64,000 nt of DNA from Variovorax paradoxus. GTDB taxonomy: Bacteria; Pseudomonadota; Gammaproteobacteria; Burkholderiales; Burkholderiaceae_C. Shown here piece by piece: positions 18,408 through 26,966 of this stretch. The position numbers and the translations under genes were made by a program. Position 1 is the stretch's first letter. Each line of letters begins with the position of its first letter. Location: NCBI RefSeq assembly GCF_024734665.1, contig NZ_CP102931.1, forward strand, positions 5,392,001-5,456,000, written 5' to 3'. Under the pieces are notes generated by a model. The model was not told where the DNA came from, searched no databases, and saw nothing but the letters and a program-made list of their open reading frames with translations.

Positions 18408-19157
18408 ATGCCCTCCCCGCGCGCCAAGCCCGCTGCCTATCCTCCCCGCGCGGCCCCCGCCGCGGACCCCCAGGTCGCTGAACGCGAGCGCGTTGCGCTC
18501 GGCTGGCTGCACACCGCCCACTTCCTCACCAGCGCCCCCCAGCTGGAGCATCTGCCCCCCGTCGACCTGCCCGAGATCGCCTTCGTCGGCCGCTCCAACG
18601 CAGGCAAGTCGACCGCCATCAACACACTCACGCAGCAGACGCGCCTGGCCTTCGCCTCCAAGACACCGGGCCGCACGCAGCACATCAACCTGTTCGGCAT
18701 CGGCAAGCAGAAGGTCGACGACGCGGTGCTGGCCGACCTGCCCGGCTACGGCTATGCGGCCGTGCCGCGCGAGGCCAAGCTGCGCTGGCAGCGCGTGATG
18801 GGCAACTACCTGATGACGCGCGAAAGCCTGCGCGGCGTGGTGCTGATGTGCGACCCGCGCCACGGCCTGACCGAGCTCGACGAGATCCTGCTCGACGTGA
18901 TCCGCCCGCGCGTGGAGCAGGGCCTCAAGTTCCTTGTGCTGCTGACCAAGTCCGACAAGCTCACTCGCAGCGAAGCCGCCAAGGTGCTGTCCATTACGCG
19001 ACTGAACGCCGGCGGCGGCGAGGTGAAACTGTTCTCGGCTTTGAAGAAGCAGGGCGTTGGCGAAGCAGCCGAACTGCTGTGGCGCTGGGTGCATCCGGAT
19101 GGGGCTGCCGTACCGGCAACGCCACCGGAGCCACCGGCTGAGCCAGAAGAGGCCTGA
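18408..19157 (+). CDS. engB: Ribosome biogenesis GTPase YihA/YsxC (EngB)
   Basis: Essential small GTPase needed for late assembly of the large ribosomal subunit. G1 is GRSNAGKST (residues 61-69), G2 region KTPGRTQHINLF, G3 DLPGYGYA, G4 TKSDK and G5 near FSALKKQG. The 249 residues include a short Pro/Ala-rich N-terminal extension and a Pro/Glu-rich tail. It is divergent from the cytochrome c4 gene across about 70 bases. Confidence 0.96.
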   Translation: MPSPRAKPAAYPPRAAPAADPQVAERERVALGWLHTAHFLTSAPQLEHLPPVDLPEIAFVGRSNAGKSTAINTLTQQTRLAFASKTPGRTQHINLFGIGKQKVDDAVLADLPGYGYAAVPREAKLRWQRVMGNYLMTRESLRGVVLMCDPRHGLTELDEILLDVIRPRVEQGLKFLVLLTKSDKLTRSEAAKVLSITRLNAGGGEVKLFSALKKQGVGEAAELLWRWVHPDGAAVPATPPEPPAEPEEA

Positions 19158-19242
19158 TCACAAAACAGGCTGTACCGACCGTCCCATCTGCGCAGTTCAC
19201 TATCAAAACAATAGCGACAGTCAACCCAAGGAGACAAGAAGC

Positions 19243-20157
19243 ATGATCGAGACCTTCCAACGCAGCCTGCCCAACGGCACCACCCTGAGCTGCCGCGCCG
19301 CCGGCAAGCCGGGCCAGCCGCTGATGGTGTTCCTCCACGGCTTCCCGGAGGCCGCGTTCATCTGGGACGAACTGCTCGAATACTTCGCAGACCCCGCCCA
19401 CGGCGGCTACCGCTGCGTGGCGCCCAACCTGCGCGGCTTCGAAAAGTCGAGCGCGCCGACGGAAGTAGCGGCCTACAAGGCTCACCTGCTGATCCAGGAC
19501 ATCCAGCAGCTCGTCGCGACCGAAAGCGCCGACGGCACGATGGCCGCGCTGGTGGCCCACGACTGGGGCGGCGCCTTTGCCTGGGGCTATGCCAACGCAT
19601 TCCCGCAGCAGGTCGGCAAGCTGGTCATCATCAATTCGCCGCACCCAGGCACCTTCACCCGCGAACTGCGCAACAGCCCGGAGCAGCAGCAAGCGAGCGC
19701 CTACATGAACTTCCTCGCGCGCCCCGACGCCGAGGGGCTGCTCGCGGCCGACGACTTCAAGCGCATGTGGCCCTTCTTCCTGCTGATGAAGGCCGGCCCC
19801 GACGGCTTCGGCTGGCTCACCGAAGAGGTGAAGCAGAAGTACCGCGAGGTCTGGGGCGCGGGCCTCACGGGCGCTTGCAACCTCTACCGCGTGACGCCGA
19901 TGAAGCCGCCGCTGCCGGGCCAGACCATCGACGGCATTCCCGTGCTGCCACGCGAACGGCTCACGGTGGACGTGCCGACCTTCGTGTTCTGGGCGCTCGA
20001 CGACGCGGCGCTGCTGCCCGGACTGCTCGAAGGGCTGGAAGACTACGTGCCGAAGCTCGAAGTGAAGAAGGTGCCGAACGCGACCCACTGGATCGTGCAC
20101 GAGCAGCCGCAGCTGGTTGCCCGCGAGATCGAGGGCTTCCTGCAGCGCAATCAGTAA
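19243..20157 (+). CDS. Alpha/beta hydrolase of the epoxide hydrolase / haloalkane dehalogenase type
   Basis: Predicted cytoplasmic hydrolase. HGFPE (His32 onward) forms the oxyanion-hole loop, the nucleophile is Asp107 in VAHDWGGAFAW, the acid is likely in FWALDDAAL and the catalytic His in NATHWIVHEQP. An Asp nucleophile in HDWGG with a cap domain in the middle is typical of epoxide hydrolases and dehalogenases rather than esterases. The ATG at 19243 has AAGGAG eleven bases ahead. The last seven bases overlap the convergent acyltransferase gene. Substrate cannot be told from sequence. Confidence 0.87.
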   Translation: MIETFQRSLPNGTTLSCRAAGKPGQPLMVFLHGFPEAAFIWDELLEYFADPAHGGYRCVAPNLRGFEKSSAPTEVAAYKAHLLIQDIQQLVATESADGTMAALVAHDWGGAFAWGYANAFPQQVGKLVIINSPHPGTFTRELRNSPEQQQASAYMNFLARPDAEGLLAADDFKRMWPFFLLMKAGPDGFGWLTEEVKQKYREVWGAGLTGACNLYRVTPMKPPLPGQTIDGIPVLPRERLTVDVPTFVFWALDDAALLPGLLEGLEDYVPKLEVKKVPNATHWIVHEQPQLVAREIEGFLQRNQ

Positions 20158-21035
20158 ATCGGCGGCTCGCCCTCCGGGCGGGTCTTGAACCGGCGATGCA
20201 CCCAGTAGTACTGGGCAGGCATCGTGTCGATGTAGCCCTGCAGCCGCGTGTTCATGAGCGTCGTGTCGGCCTCGACGTCGTCGGTCGGGAAGTTTTGCCA
20301 GGTCGGCAGGATCTCGATCTCGTAGCCCCCGGGCGTGAGCTTCGACACCACCGGCACAACCTTGGCCTTGCCCAGCCGCGCGAATCGCGACAGCGAGGGC
20401 ACGGTGGCCGCCTGCACGCCGTAGAACGGCACAAAAATGGTCTGGTCACGCCCGAAGTCCATGTCGGGCAGCAGGTACAGCAGGCCGCCCTTGCGCAGGC
20501 CCTGCAGCACCGGCTTGATGCCGTCCACCCGGTTGAGCGCCGCCACGTCGCCGAAGCGGGTGCGGCCTTCGCGGATCCAGGCGTCGACCATCGGGTCACG
20601 CTGGGTCGTGTAGATGGTGGCCGAAGGGCGCGCCGTGTGCATGGTCAGCGCGGTGGCCGCGGCGTCGAGGCCATAGAAATGCGGTGCGAACAGGATCATT
20701 GGCTCATCGCCGTCGGCGATCTCGCGGATCTCCGAAGCGGCCCCGACCACCTTGAGCCGGCTCGACACCACCTTTTCGGGCGCATGCCATAGCCAGCTGC
20801 GGTCCAGCCAGGACTGCGCCACGTAGACGAAGGTCTGGCGCGCGATGGCGCGCCGCTCGGCCTCCGATTTCTCGGGGAAGCAGACCGCCAGGTTGGTGTC
20901 GACCACGCGCCGCCGCGGCACGGCGACGGTGTGGAGGATGCGGCCGAGGAACGCGCCGAAGCCGCGCACGAGCGGCAACGGCAGCGGCGCGATCACGCGC
21001 ATGAAGCCGATGCCGAGTCGGGAACCGAGGCTCAT
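20151..21035 (-). CDS. LpxL/HtrB-family lipid A acyltransferase, second copy
   Basis: Inner-membrane acyltransferase expected to add a secondary acyl chain to Kdo-lipid A. The catalytic HX4D motif is APHFYGLDAAA, with LLYLLPDMDFGRDQTIFVPF and the C-terminal AQYYWVHRRFKTRPEG as family signatures. It has 294 residues, beginning MSLGSRLGIGFMRVIAPLPL with a membrane-associated N-terminus. The start overlaps the stop of the upstream paralogue (ATGA). The tandem suggests sequential addition of two secondary chains; which is LpxL and which LpxM cannot be decided here. Confidence 0.92.
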   Translation of the reverse strand: MSLGSRLGIGFMRVIAPLPLPLVRGFGAFLGRILHTVAVPRRRVVDTNLAVCFPEKSEAERRAIARQTFVYVAQSWLDRSWLWHAPEKVVSSRLKVVGAASEIREIADGDEPMILFAPHFYGLDAAATALTMHTARPSATIYTTQRDPMVDAWIREGRTRFGDVAALNRVDGIKPVLQGLRKGGLLYLLPDMDFGRDQTIFVPFYGVQAATVPSLSRFARLGKAKVVPVVSKLTPGGYEIEILPTWQNFPTDDVEADTTLMNTRLQGYIDTMPAQYYWVHRRFKTRPEGEPPIY

Positions 21036-21922
21036 GCGGCCTCCCCGGCAGCGGCGGCCACGCGCTCGGCGCGCGGCTCCTTGTAGCGGGCGTAGTCCCA
21101 GACGTACTGGCCCGGCAGGCTGTGGATCAGCCGGCCGATGGCGTCGTTCATGGCAGCCGACGCGTCCTCGATGGAAGCCGACGGGTCGGTCAGCGCCGTG
21201 CCGACGATGGGTTCGAAGCGGATCACGTAGCCCGCGCCATTCGGCAGGCGCTCGCACACGCTGAGGAAGCAGGCCGCGCCGGTCTGTTGCGCAAGGCGGG
21301 GAAGCAGGGTCATGGTGTAGGCCGGACGCCCCAGGAACGGCGCCCACACGCCCTGCCCCAATGGCGGCACCTGGTCGGGCAGGATGCCGGTGTAGCCCCC
21401 GCCGCGCAGCGTGCGGATCAGGCCGCGCACGCCGCTGTTGTTGGTGGGCAGCGTCTGCAGGCCGGGCCGATCGCGCGAACCGGCGGCGATCAGATCGGCC
21501 ATCCATTTCTTGCGCGCGGGGCGAAACAGCGCCGTGATCGGGCCATAGGCGGAAAGAAAGCGCTCGCCGATGGCCTGGCCGCACATCTCCCAGCTGCCGA
21601 GGTGCGGCGCGACCAGGATCACGCCCTTTTTGGCCTGCATGGCCGCCTCGAAGGCCTCGACGCCTTCCCAGCGCACCACGCGGTGCAGCACGGTCTGGCC
21701 CTGTGGGCGCAGCCAGAGCCAGGGGAGCTCGGAAGCCATCTTGCCGGCGGCGGCAATGGCGGGACGGTACTGGTCGGGGACGAAGCCCGCGCTCTCGGCA
21801 TTGGCCTTGAAGCGGCGGCGGTAGTCCGGCGCGCTCCACCAGACCAGCCAGCCCAGCATGGCGCCGAGTCGATGCATCAACGGCATCGGCACGCGGGCAA
21901 GCAGGCGGAACAGGGTGATCAT
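21032..21922 (-). CDS. LpxL/HtrB-family lipid A acyltransferase, first copy
   Basis: Paralogue of the following gene. The catalytic motif is APHLGSWEMCG (HX4E form), followed by GVRGLIRTLRGGGYTGILPD with the conserved LP-D-Q binding loop and GQYVWDYARYKEPRAER at the end. It has 296 residues. The HX4E rather than HX4D variant occurs in some LpxL-like proteins and is used here only as a description. The gene is divergent from metK; its ATG is 215 bases from the metK start. Confidence 0.92.
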   Translation of the reverse strand: MITLFRLLARVPMPLMHRLGAMLGWLVWWSAPDYRRRFKANAESAGFVPDQYRPAIAAAGKMASELPWLWLRPQGQTVLHRVVRWEGVEAFEAAMQAKKGVILVAPHLGSWEMCGQAIGERFLSAYGPITALFRPARKKWMADLIAAGSRDRPGLQTLPTNNSGVRGLIRTLRGGGYTGILPDQVPPLGQGVWAPFLGRPAYTMTLLPRLAQQTGAACFLSVCERLPNGAGYVIRFEPIVGTALTDPSASIEDASAAMNDAIGRLIHSLPGQYVWDYARYKEPRAERVAAAAGEAA

Positions 21923-21978
21923 TGAAAAACGGGGGGGTCAAAAAACGGACGCGCGCGCATGGTATTGCGCGGCTCGAA

Positions 21979-22137
21979 TAGAATGCAAATTGTCGCCGAG
22001 TTACGGAACAACTTGCAGGGCGACAAACACAAGCGCGAAGCGATTGTGCCCCGGCCGATTCATCGGCATCTGCTAAAGCGTTCGCCATGGCTCCGCAGAG
22101 TTGGCAACGCGCCAACCACTTCAAGGAGTTTGAACAA
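21979..22137 (+). promoter_or_regulatory. Candidate promoter and structured leader of metK
   Basis: TAGAAT at 21979-21984 resembles a -10 element; transcription from about 21991 would give a leader near 147 bases. Just ahead of the AAGGAG ribosome site (22123-22128) a hairpin is formed by GTTGGC (22100-22105) and GCCAAC (22111-22116) around AACGC. No match to a known SAM or SAH riboswitch could be recognised by eye. Promoter and function are inferred. Confidence 0.3.
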
Positions 22138-23322
22138 ATGGCGAACGATTTCCTCTTCACTTCCGAATCGGTTTCCGAAGGCCACCCCGACAAGGTAGCC
22201 GACCAGATCTCGGACGCAATCCTTGACGCGATCTTCGAGCAGGACCCCCGCAGCCGCGTGGCCGCCGAGACGCTGACCAACACCGGCCTGGTCGTGCTAG
22301 CCGGCGAAATCACGACCAACGCGCACGTCGACTACATCCAGGTGGCGCGCGACACCATCAAGCGCATCGGCTACGACAACACCGAGTACGGCATCGACTA
22401 CAAGGGTTGCGCCGTGATGGTCTGCTACGACAAGCAGTCCAACGACATCGCCCAGGGCGTGGACCACGCGAGCGACGACCACCTGAACACCGGTGCCGGC
22501 GACCAGGGCCTGATGTTCGGCTACGCCTGCGACGAAACGCCCGAGCTGATGCCCGCGCCCATCTACTACGCGCACCGCCTCGTCGAGCGCCAGGCCCAGT
22601 TGCGCAAGGACGGCCGCCTGCCCTTCCTGCGCCCCGACGCCAAGAGCCAGGTGACGATGCGCTACGTGGACGGCAAGCCGCACAGCATCGACACCGTGGT
22701 GCTCTCCACCCAGCACAGCCCCGACCAGAGCGAAACCTCGACCAAGATGAAGGCCTCGTTCAACGAAGCCATCATCGAGGAGATCATCAAGCCCGTACTG
22801 CCCAAGGAGTGGCTCAAGGAAACGCGCTACCTGATCAACCCGACCGGCCGCTTCGTCATCGGCGGCCCGCAGGGCGACTGCGGCCTCACCGGCCGCAAGA
22901 TCATCGTCGACACCTACGGCGGCGCCTGCCCGCACGGCGGCGGTGCGTTCTCCGGCAAGGACCCGTCGAAGGTCGACCGCTCGGCCGCCTACGCCGCGCG
23001 CTATGTGGCCAAGAACATCGTGGCCGCCGGCATCGCGCGCCAGTGCCAGATCCAGGTGGCATACGCCATCGGCGTGGCCGAGCCGATGAACATCACGGTC
23101 TACACCGAAGGCACCGGCGTGATCCCCGACGACAAGATCGCCGAACTCGTGCGCGAGCACTTCGACCTGCGTCCGAAGGGCATCATCCAGATGCTCGACC
23201 TGCTGCGCCCGATCTACCAGAAGACCGCCGCCTACGGCCACTTTGGCCGCGAAGAGCCCGAGTTCACCTGGGAAGCGACGACGCAGGCGCCCGCCCTGCG
23301 CGCGGCTGCCGGCCTCAAGTAA
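22138..23322 (+). CDS. metK: S-adenosylmethionine synthetase MetK
   Basis: Makes S-adenosylmethionine from methionine and ATP. Signatures are [19 protein letters not shown] near the N-terminus, [12 protein letters not shown] (methionine loop), and the phosphate-binding [19 protein letters not shown]. It has 394 residues, normal for bacteria. The ATG at 22138 follows AAGGAG with ten-base spacing; an in-frame ATG 17 codons upstream adds no family sequence. It is convergent with a TonB-dependent receptor gene. Confidence 0.98.
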   Translation: MANDFLFTSESVSEGHPDKVADQISDAILDAIFEQDPRSRVAAETLTNTGLVVLAGEITTNAHVDYIQVARDTIKRIGYDNTEYGIDYKGCAVMVCYDKQSNDIAQGVDHASDDHLNTGAGDQGLMFGYACDETPELMPAPIYYAHRLVERQAQLRKDGRLPFLRPDAKSQVTMRYVDGKPHSIDTVVLSTQHSPDQSETSTKMKASFNEAIIEEIIKPVLPKEWLKETRYLINPTGRFVIGGPQGDCGLTGRKIIVDTYGGACPHGGGAFSGKDPSKVDRSAAYAARYVAKNIVAAGIARQCQIQVAYAIGVAEPMNITVYTEGTGVIPDDKIAELVREHFDLRPKGIIQMLDLLRPIYQKTAAYGHFGREEPEFTWEATTQAPALRAAAGLK

Positions 23323-23343
23323 GAAGCGACAAGTGGCGGTGGG

Positions 23344-25482
23344 TCAGAAGCGGTAAGCGCCGCTCAAGCCCACCGTCCAGTTACGGCCCGGCGCAGGCTC
23401 GTAATAGCGCGCATTGCCCTCGTTGACGATGACCGAGCCCACGTAGCGCCGGTCGAACAGATTGTCGACACGCGCAAAGGCGTTGAACTCCCAACGCTCC
23501 CATTTCGTCAGGTAGCCCGCATACACCGCCGCGACGGCATAGCCCGGCCCGCTTGCGGTGTTGACGTCGTTGGCCTGCATGCGGCCCAGCGCACGCATCT
23601 CGACGCCGGCGCGCCAGCCCTCGGGCGGCACCCACCCCAGCGATGCAAACAGCGATTGCCGTGCAATACCCGGAATGCGATTGCCCGCCGCCACGGTGTT
23701 CGCAGTCGCACACGGAGACGGCGAACAGAAGGCATCGCGGTACGTCGCATCCAGCCACGTGTAGGCCAGTTGCGTGCGCCAGTGATTCGCGGTCTCGTGC
23801 TGCCAGCCCAGCTCGAAGCCGTTGCGCCTGGTGCGGCCCGCGTTCTGGAAAGTGGCGCGGCCGCCGACGTTGGTGTCCGTGACGATCTCGTCGCGCGTGC
23901 GGGTCTGGAACAGCGCCGCCGTCAGCAGGCCACCGGCAAGCCGCGCCTTGGCTCCGATCTCGATGCTGTCGTTCACCGAAGGCCGCAGCGCAAAGTTGAG
24001 CCCGCTCGCACCGTTCGCCCGATAAGAAAGCTCGTTCAGCGTCGGCGTCTCAAAGCCGCGTCCGATGGAGCCGTACAGCGCGAGGTCCGGCGTCGCCTGG
24101 TAGCGCAGCGAGGCCACCGGCAGCGTCTTGCTGTAGCGCGCGCTGCCGCTGTCGTCGCGGTTCGCCCCGACGATGTAGCGGTCCTGCGAGTTGAAATGCA
24201 CGCTGCTGCGGCGCACGCCGGCTTCCAGCGTCCAACGGTCGGCGAAACGCCAGGTAGCTTGCGCGTAAGGATCGAGGTTCCAGGCCTCGTTGAGCTCGTT
24301 GCGCCTGAGCCGCCCCTGCACGCCGAGCACCGGCGCTGAAACTGGCCCGAGGTAGTTCTCGTAGCCGCGCCGCTTTTCGCGCAGGCTGTCGTAGGCCAGG
24401 CCCGCCACCACGTCGAGTGGTCGGTCGGCCAGCGTGAGCGCGGCGTTCCAGCGCAGGTCAACGCCGCCATACTGCCGCGACAGGTCGATCACGCCGCCCG
24501 CATGCAGCGGGTTCTGCTGCGCAGATGGCGGGATCGACTGGAACTGCGTGGTCTTGCGCTCGCCGCCGTAGACCATGAGGCGCAGCCCCTGCGTCGCGTC
24601 GATGCGGTGCTCATAGAGCAGGCCGGCCTGCGTCTGTTCGACGGTCTTGCGGGTGTTGTACTGCGTGGCCAGCGGGGCGTTGCGCGGCGCCAGCGCGTAC
24701 TGGTCGGCCGTGAGGCCCAGCGGGTCCTGCGCGTCGATGCGCACGCTGTTGAAGATCAGCGTCAGCTTGTCGCCGTTGTCCAGCGCAATGCCGAGCTTGC
24801 CATTGGCGATGTCGCGCCGCGCCGCGCTGTGCTCGCGCCAGCCGTCGGTGTGAAAGCGGCTCGCGTCGAGCAGATAGTCCACCGCCCCCTGCGATCCGCT
24901 CAATTGCAGCGACTGCCGCCAGGTGCCAAAGCTGCCACCCGCGAGCGAGTACGCCAGCCGCGGTGCACCCTCGCCCGAAGCAGTGAAGGCCTGCACCACG
25001 CCGCCCGACGAATTGCCGTAGAGCGCCGAGAACGGCCCGCGCAGCACTTCGACCCGGTCCAGCGAGCCGATGTCGATGTTCGAAGTCTGCCCCTGGCCGT
25101 CAGGCAAGGTCGCGGGAATGCCATCGACATACAGCCGCACGCCACGCACGCCGAAGGTCGAGCGCGCACCGAAACCGCGAATGGAAAGTTGCAGGTCTTG
25201 CGCGTAGTTCAGCCGGTTCTGCACCTGCAGCCCCGGCACCGCGCCGAGGCTTTCCGAAAGATTGACCTGCAGGCGGCTGCCGCGCATCTCGTCGCCGTCG
25301 ACGCGGTCGACCGAGCCTGGCACGTTGAAAGGCGCGACTTCGCCGCGTGGCGTGGAGACGGTGATCTCGCGCAGACGCGCGCCGCTGGTGTCAGGATCGC
25401 CCGAAGGCTCCTGCTGGGCCTGCGCGGCCAGCGGAACACCCAGCAAGAGAAGGCAGGCGGCGGCAACGGGCGCAGGTTTCAT
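23344..25482 (-). CDS. TonB-dependent outer-membrane receptor
   Basis: Beta-barrel receptor that takes up a ligand using TonB energy. The signal peptide MKPAPVAAACLLLLGVPLAAQAQ is followed by the TonB box-like LREITVSTPRG, a plug domain (LSESLGAVPGLQVQNR, QLSIRGFGARSTFGVRGVRL, VEVLRGPFSALYGNSSGGVV) and a barrel ending in the C-terminal Phe of LSGAYRF. At 712 residues it is complete. The plug looks like the FecA/YncD-like group; YncD (PqqU) carries pyrroloquinoline quinone, but ligand prediction by eye is weak. No Fur-type palindrome was seen in the 60 bases upstream. Confidence 0.93.
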   Translation of the reverse strand: MKPAPVAAACLLLLGVPLAAQAQQEPSGDPDTSGARLREITVSTPRGEVAPFNVPGSVDRVDGDEMRGSRLQVNLSESLGAVPGLQVQNRLNYAQDLQLSIRGFGARSTFGVRGVRLYVDGIPATLPDGQGQTSNIDIGSLDRVEVLRGPFSALYGNSSGGVVQAFTASGEGAPRLAYSLAGGSFGTWRQSLQLSGSQGAVDYLLDASRFHTDGWREHSAARRDIANGKLGIALDNGDKLTLIFNSVRIDAQDPLGLTADQYALAPRNAPLATQYNTRKTVEQTQAGLLYEHRIDATQGLRLMVYGGERKTTQFQSIPPSAQQNPLHAGGVIDLSRQYGGVDLRWNAALTLADRPLDVVAGLAYDSLREKRRGYENYLGPVSAPVLGVQGRLRRNELNEAWNLDPYAQATWRFADRWTLEAGVRRSSVHFNSQDRYIVGANRDDSGSARYSKTLPVASLRYQATPDLALYGSIGRGFETPTLNELSYRANGASGLNFALRPSVNDSIEIGAKARLAGGLLTAALFQTRTRDEIVTDTNVGGRATFQNAGRTRRNGFELGWQHETANHWRTQLAYTWLDATYRDAFCSPSPCATANTVAAGNRIPGIARQSLFASLGWVPPEGWRAGVEMRALGRMQANDVNTASGPGYAVAAVYAGYLTKWERWEFNAFARVDNLFDRRYVGSVIVNEGNARYYEPAPGRNWTVGLSGAYRF

Positions 25483-25545
25483 CGCGCCGATTCTGCTTCG
25501 GCACGCCAGCTACGCGTGTCGCGGTGGCGCGACTCTCAGGGAAAA

Positions 25546-25743
25546 CTAGCGCTCCGGCGCCTTGCGCCAGCCATACCAGGCGCCCACCACGCACGGAATG
25601 CCCAGTGCGATCCAGGCCAGGATGTCGCCCAGCCCGCCATCGCTGAAAAGTGCCGAGATCAGTCCGAAGGTCGTCAGCAGGCCGAGCACGATCGGCCAGC
25701 CCCACATGCGCCAGAAGCTTTGATGATGTTGATGCGGCTTCAT
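25546..25743 (-). CDS. Small two-helix membrane protein downstream of a PepSY gene
   Basis: A 65-residue protein with a His-rich start (MKPHQHHQSFW), two hydrophobic helices (WPIVLGLLTTFGLISALF and ILAWIALGIPCVVGAWYGW) and a short charged end. Its ATG overlaps the stop of the PepSY gene (ATGA), so the two are probably translated together. Similar short proteins accompany PepSY-TM genes next to siderophore receptors. The His cluster might bind metal, which is inference. Confidence 0.8.
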   Translation of the reverse strand: MKPHQHHQSFWRMWGWPIVLGLLTTFGLISALFSDGGLGDILAWIALGIPCVVGAWYGWRKAPER

Positions 25744-26936
25744 GCCTGAACCTTCATCGCCGGAGCCGGCTCGCCCTGCGGGGCGGCGGGCGGCACATGC
25801 TGCTCATGCGCCGCAGCCGTCTTCTTGCTGGACGCGGGCACCGGGTTGCCCCGCTTGAGCCACAGATACAGCCCGCTGCCCAGCACGATGATCGTCGCAA
25901 TGTCGAGCAGCGCCCAGATGATCTGCATCGGCATGCCGCCGTAGTCGCCGAAGTGCAGCGGCTGCGACACCAGCAGCGCCCAGAGGTACCAGGGCAGCTT
26001 CGGCGACGCGGTCACCTCCGCCGTCTTGGCGTCGACCAGCACCGGCTGGAAGAGCTTCGAGGTGAAGGGCTCGTTGCCGCGCAGGAAGAAGGTGGTGTGA
26101 TGCGGGCTCGAGAACGATGTGCCCGGGAACGCGATGAACGACAGCTTCGTGCCGGGCGCCTTCTGCATCGCGGCGTCCATCGAGCGCTGCACCGAGCCGC
26201 GTTCGTTCACCGCCACGATGGGCTCGTTCTTGTAGGGCGTCATGAGCGCGCTGAGCTGGTCGTACTGCCAGTACTTGATGAGCAGGTCGGCCCACGTGTT
26301 GATCATGCCGGTGGCGCCCACCACGAACACCCACACCAGCGTGACGATGCCCAGCAGGTTGTGCAGGTCGAGCCACTTCAGGCGCGGCCGCTTCTCGCGC
26401 CGCACCGTGCCGAAGTCGAGCTTGCGCATGAACGGCGAATACAGCACCACGCCCGAGACAACGGCCACCAGCAGCAGCAGGCCCATGAGGCCGAGGAACA
26501 GCTTGCCCGGCAGTCCCGCGAAGAGGTCGACGTGCAGCTTGAACATCACGTACATGAAGCCTTCGTCGAACTTCGGCTGCGCGAGCACCTCGCCCGTGCG
26601 CGCATCGACCGCGACCGACTTGAAGTCGTCCGTGGCTTCCGGCGTGGGCGTGAGCGTGACGAACCACAGGCCGTCGTCGTCCTCGGGCTGCGAGGCGAAC
26701 TGCACCACGCGGTCGGGGTGCTTCGCCTTCGCGATGTCGAGCACGCGGTCGAGGCTGATGTGCGGCGTGCCCGCCGGCATCTTCGGCGCCTCTACCTCGG
26801 TGCCCAGCAGGTGGCCGATCTCGTGGTGGAAGATCAGCGGCAGCCCCGTGATGCACAGCAGCAGCATGAACACCGTGCACACGAGGCTGCTCCACTTGTG
26901 CACCCAGGCCCAGGTCTTGATCTTTCGGCTGTTCAT
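25740..26936 (-). CDS. PepSY-associated transmembrane protein
   Basis: Inner-membrane protein of the PepSY-TM family found beside TonB receptors and often iron-regulated; some members act as ferric-siderophore reductases. It has 398 residues with helices at SSLVCTVFMLLLCITGLPLI, LGLMGLLLLVAVVSGVVLY, LGIVTLVWVFVVGATGMINT and LLDIATIIVLGSGLYLWL, and PepSY-like periplasmic segments (VAVDARTGEVLAQPKFDEG). The conserved opening WVHKWSSLVC and HDxF-like FKLHVDLF hold histidines likely to bind heme. It lies 30 bases after the siderophore receptor on the same strand. Confidence 0.92.
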   Translation of the reverse strand: MNSRKIKTWAWVHKWSSLVCTVFMLLLCITGLPLIFHHEIGHLLGTEVEAPKMPAGTPHISLDRVLDIAKAKHPDRVVQFASQPEDDDGLWFVTLTPTPEATDDFKSVAVDARTGEVLAQPKFDEGFMYVMFKLHVDLFAGLPGKLFLGLMGLLLLVAVVSGVVLYSPFMRKLDFGTVRREKRPRLKWLDLHNLLGIVTLVWVFVVGATGMINTWADLLIKYWQYDQLSALMTPYKNEPIVAVNERGSVQRSMDAAMQKAPGTKLSFIAFPGTSFSSPHHTTFFLRGNEPFTSKLFQPVLVDAKTAEVTASPKLPWYLWALLVSQPLHFGDYGGMPMQIIWALLDIATIIVLGSGLYLWLKRGNPVPASSKKTAAAHEQHVPPAAPQGEPAPAMKVQA

Positions 26937-26966
26937 GTCGTGGTGGCTCTGATGGAGAAAGGGATT

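Noticed and set aside
22100..22116. metK leader hairpin as a known SAM/SAH riboswitch
   Set aside because: The conserved elements of SAH and SAM classes that I know are not present; kept only as a candidate leader.
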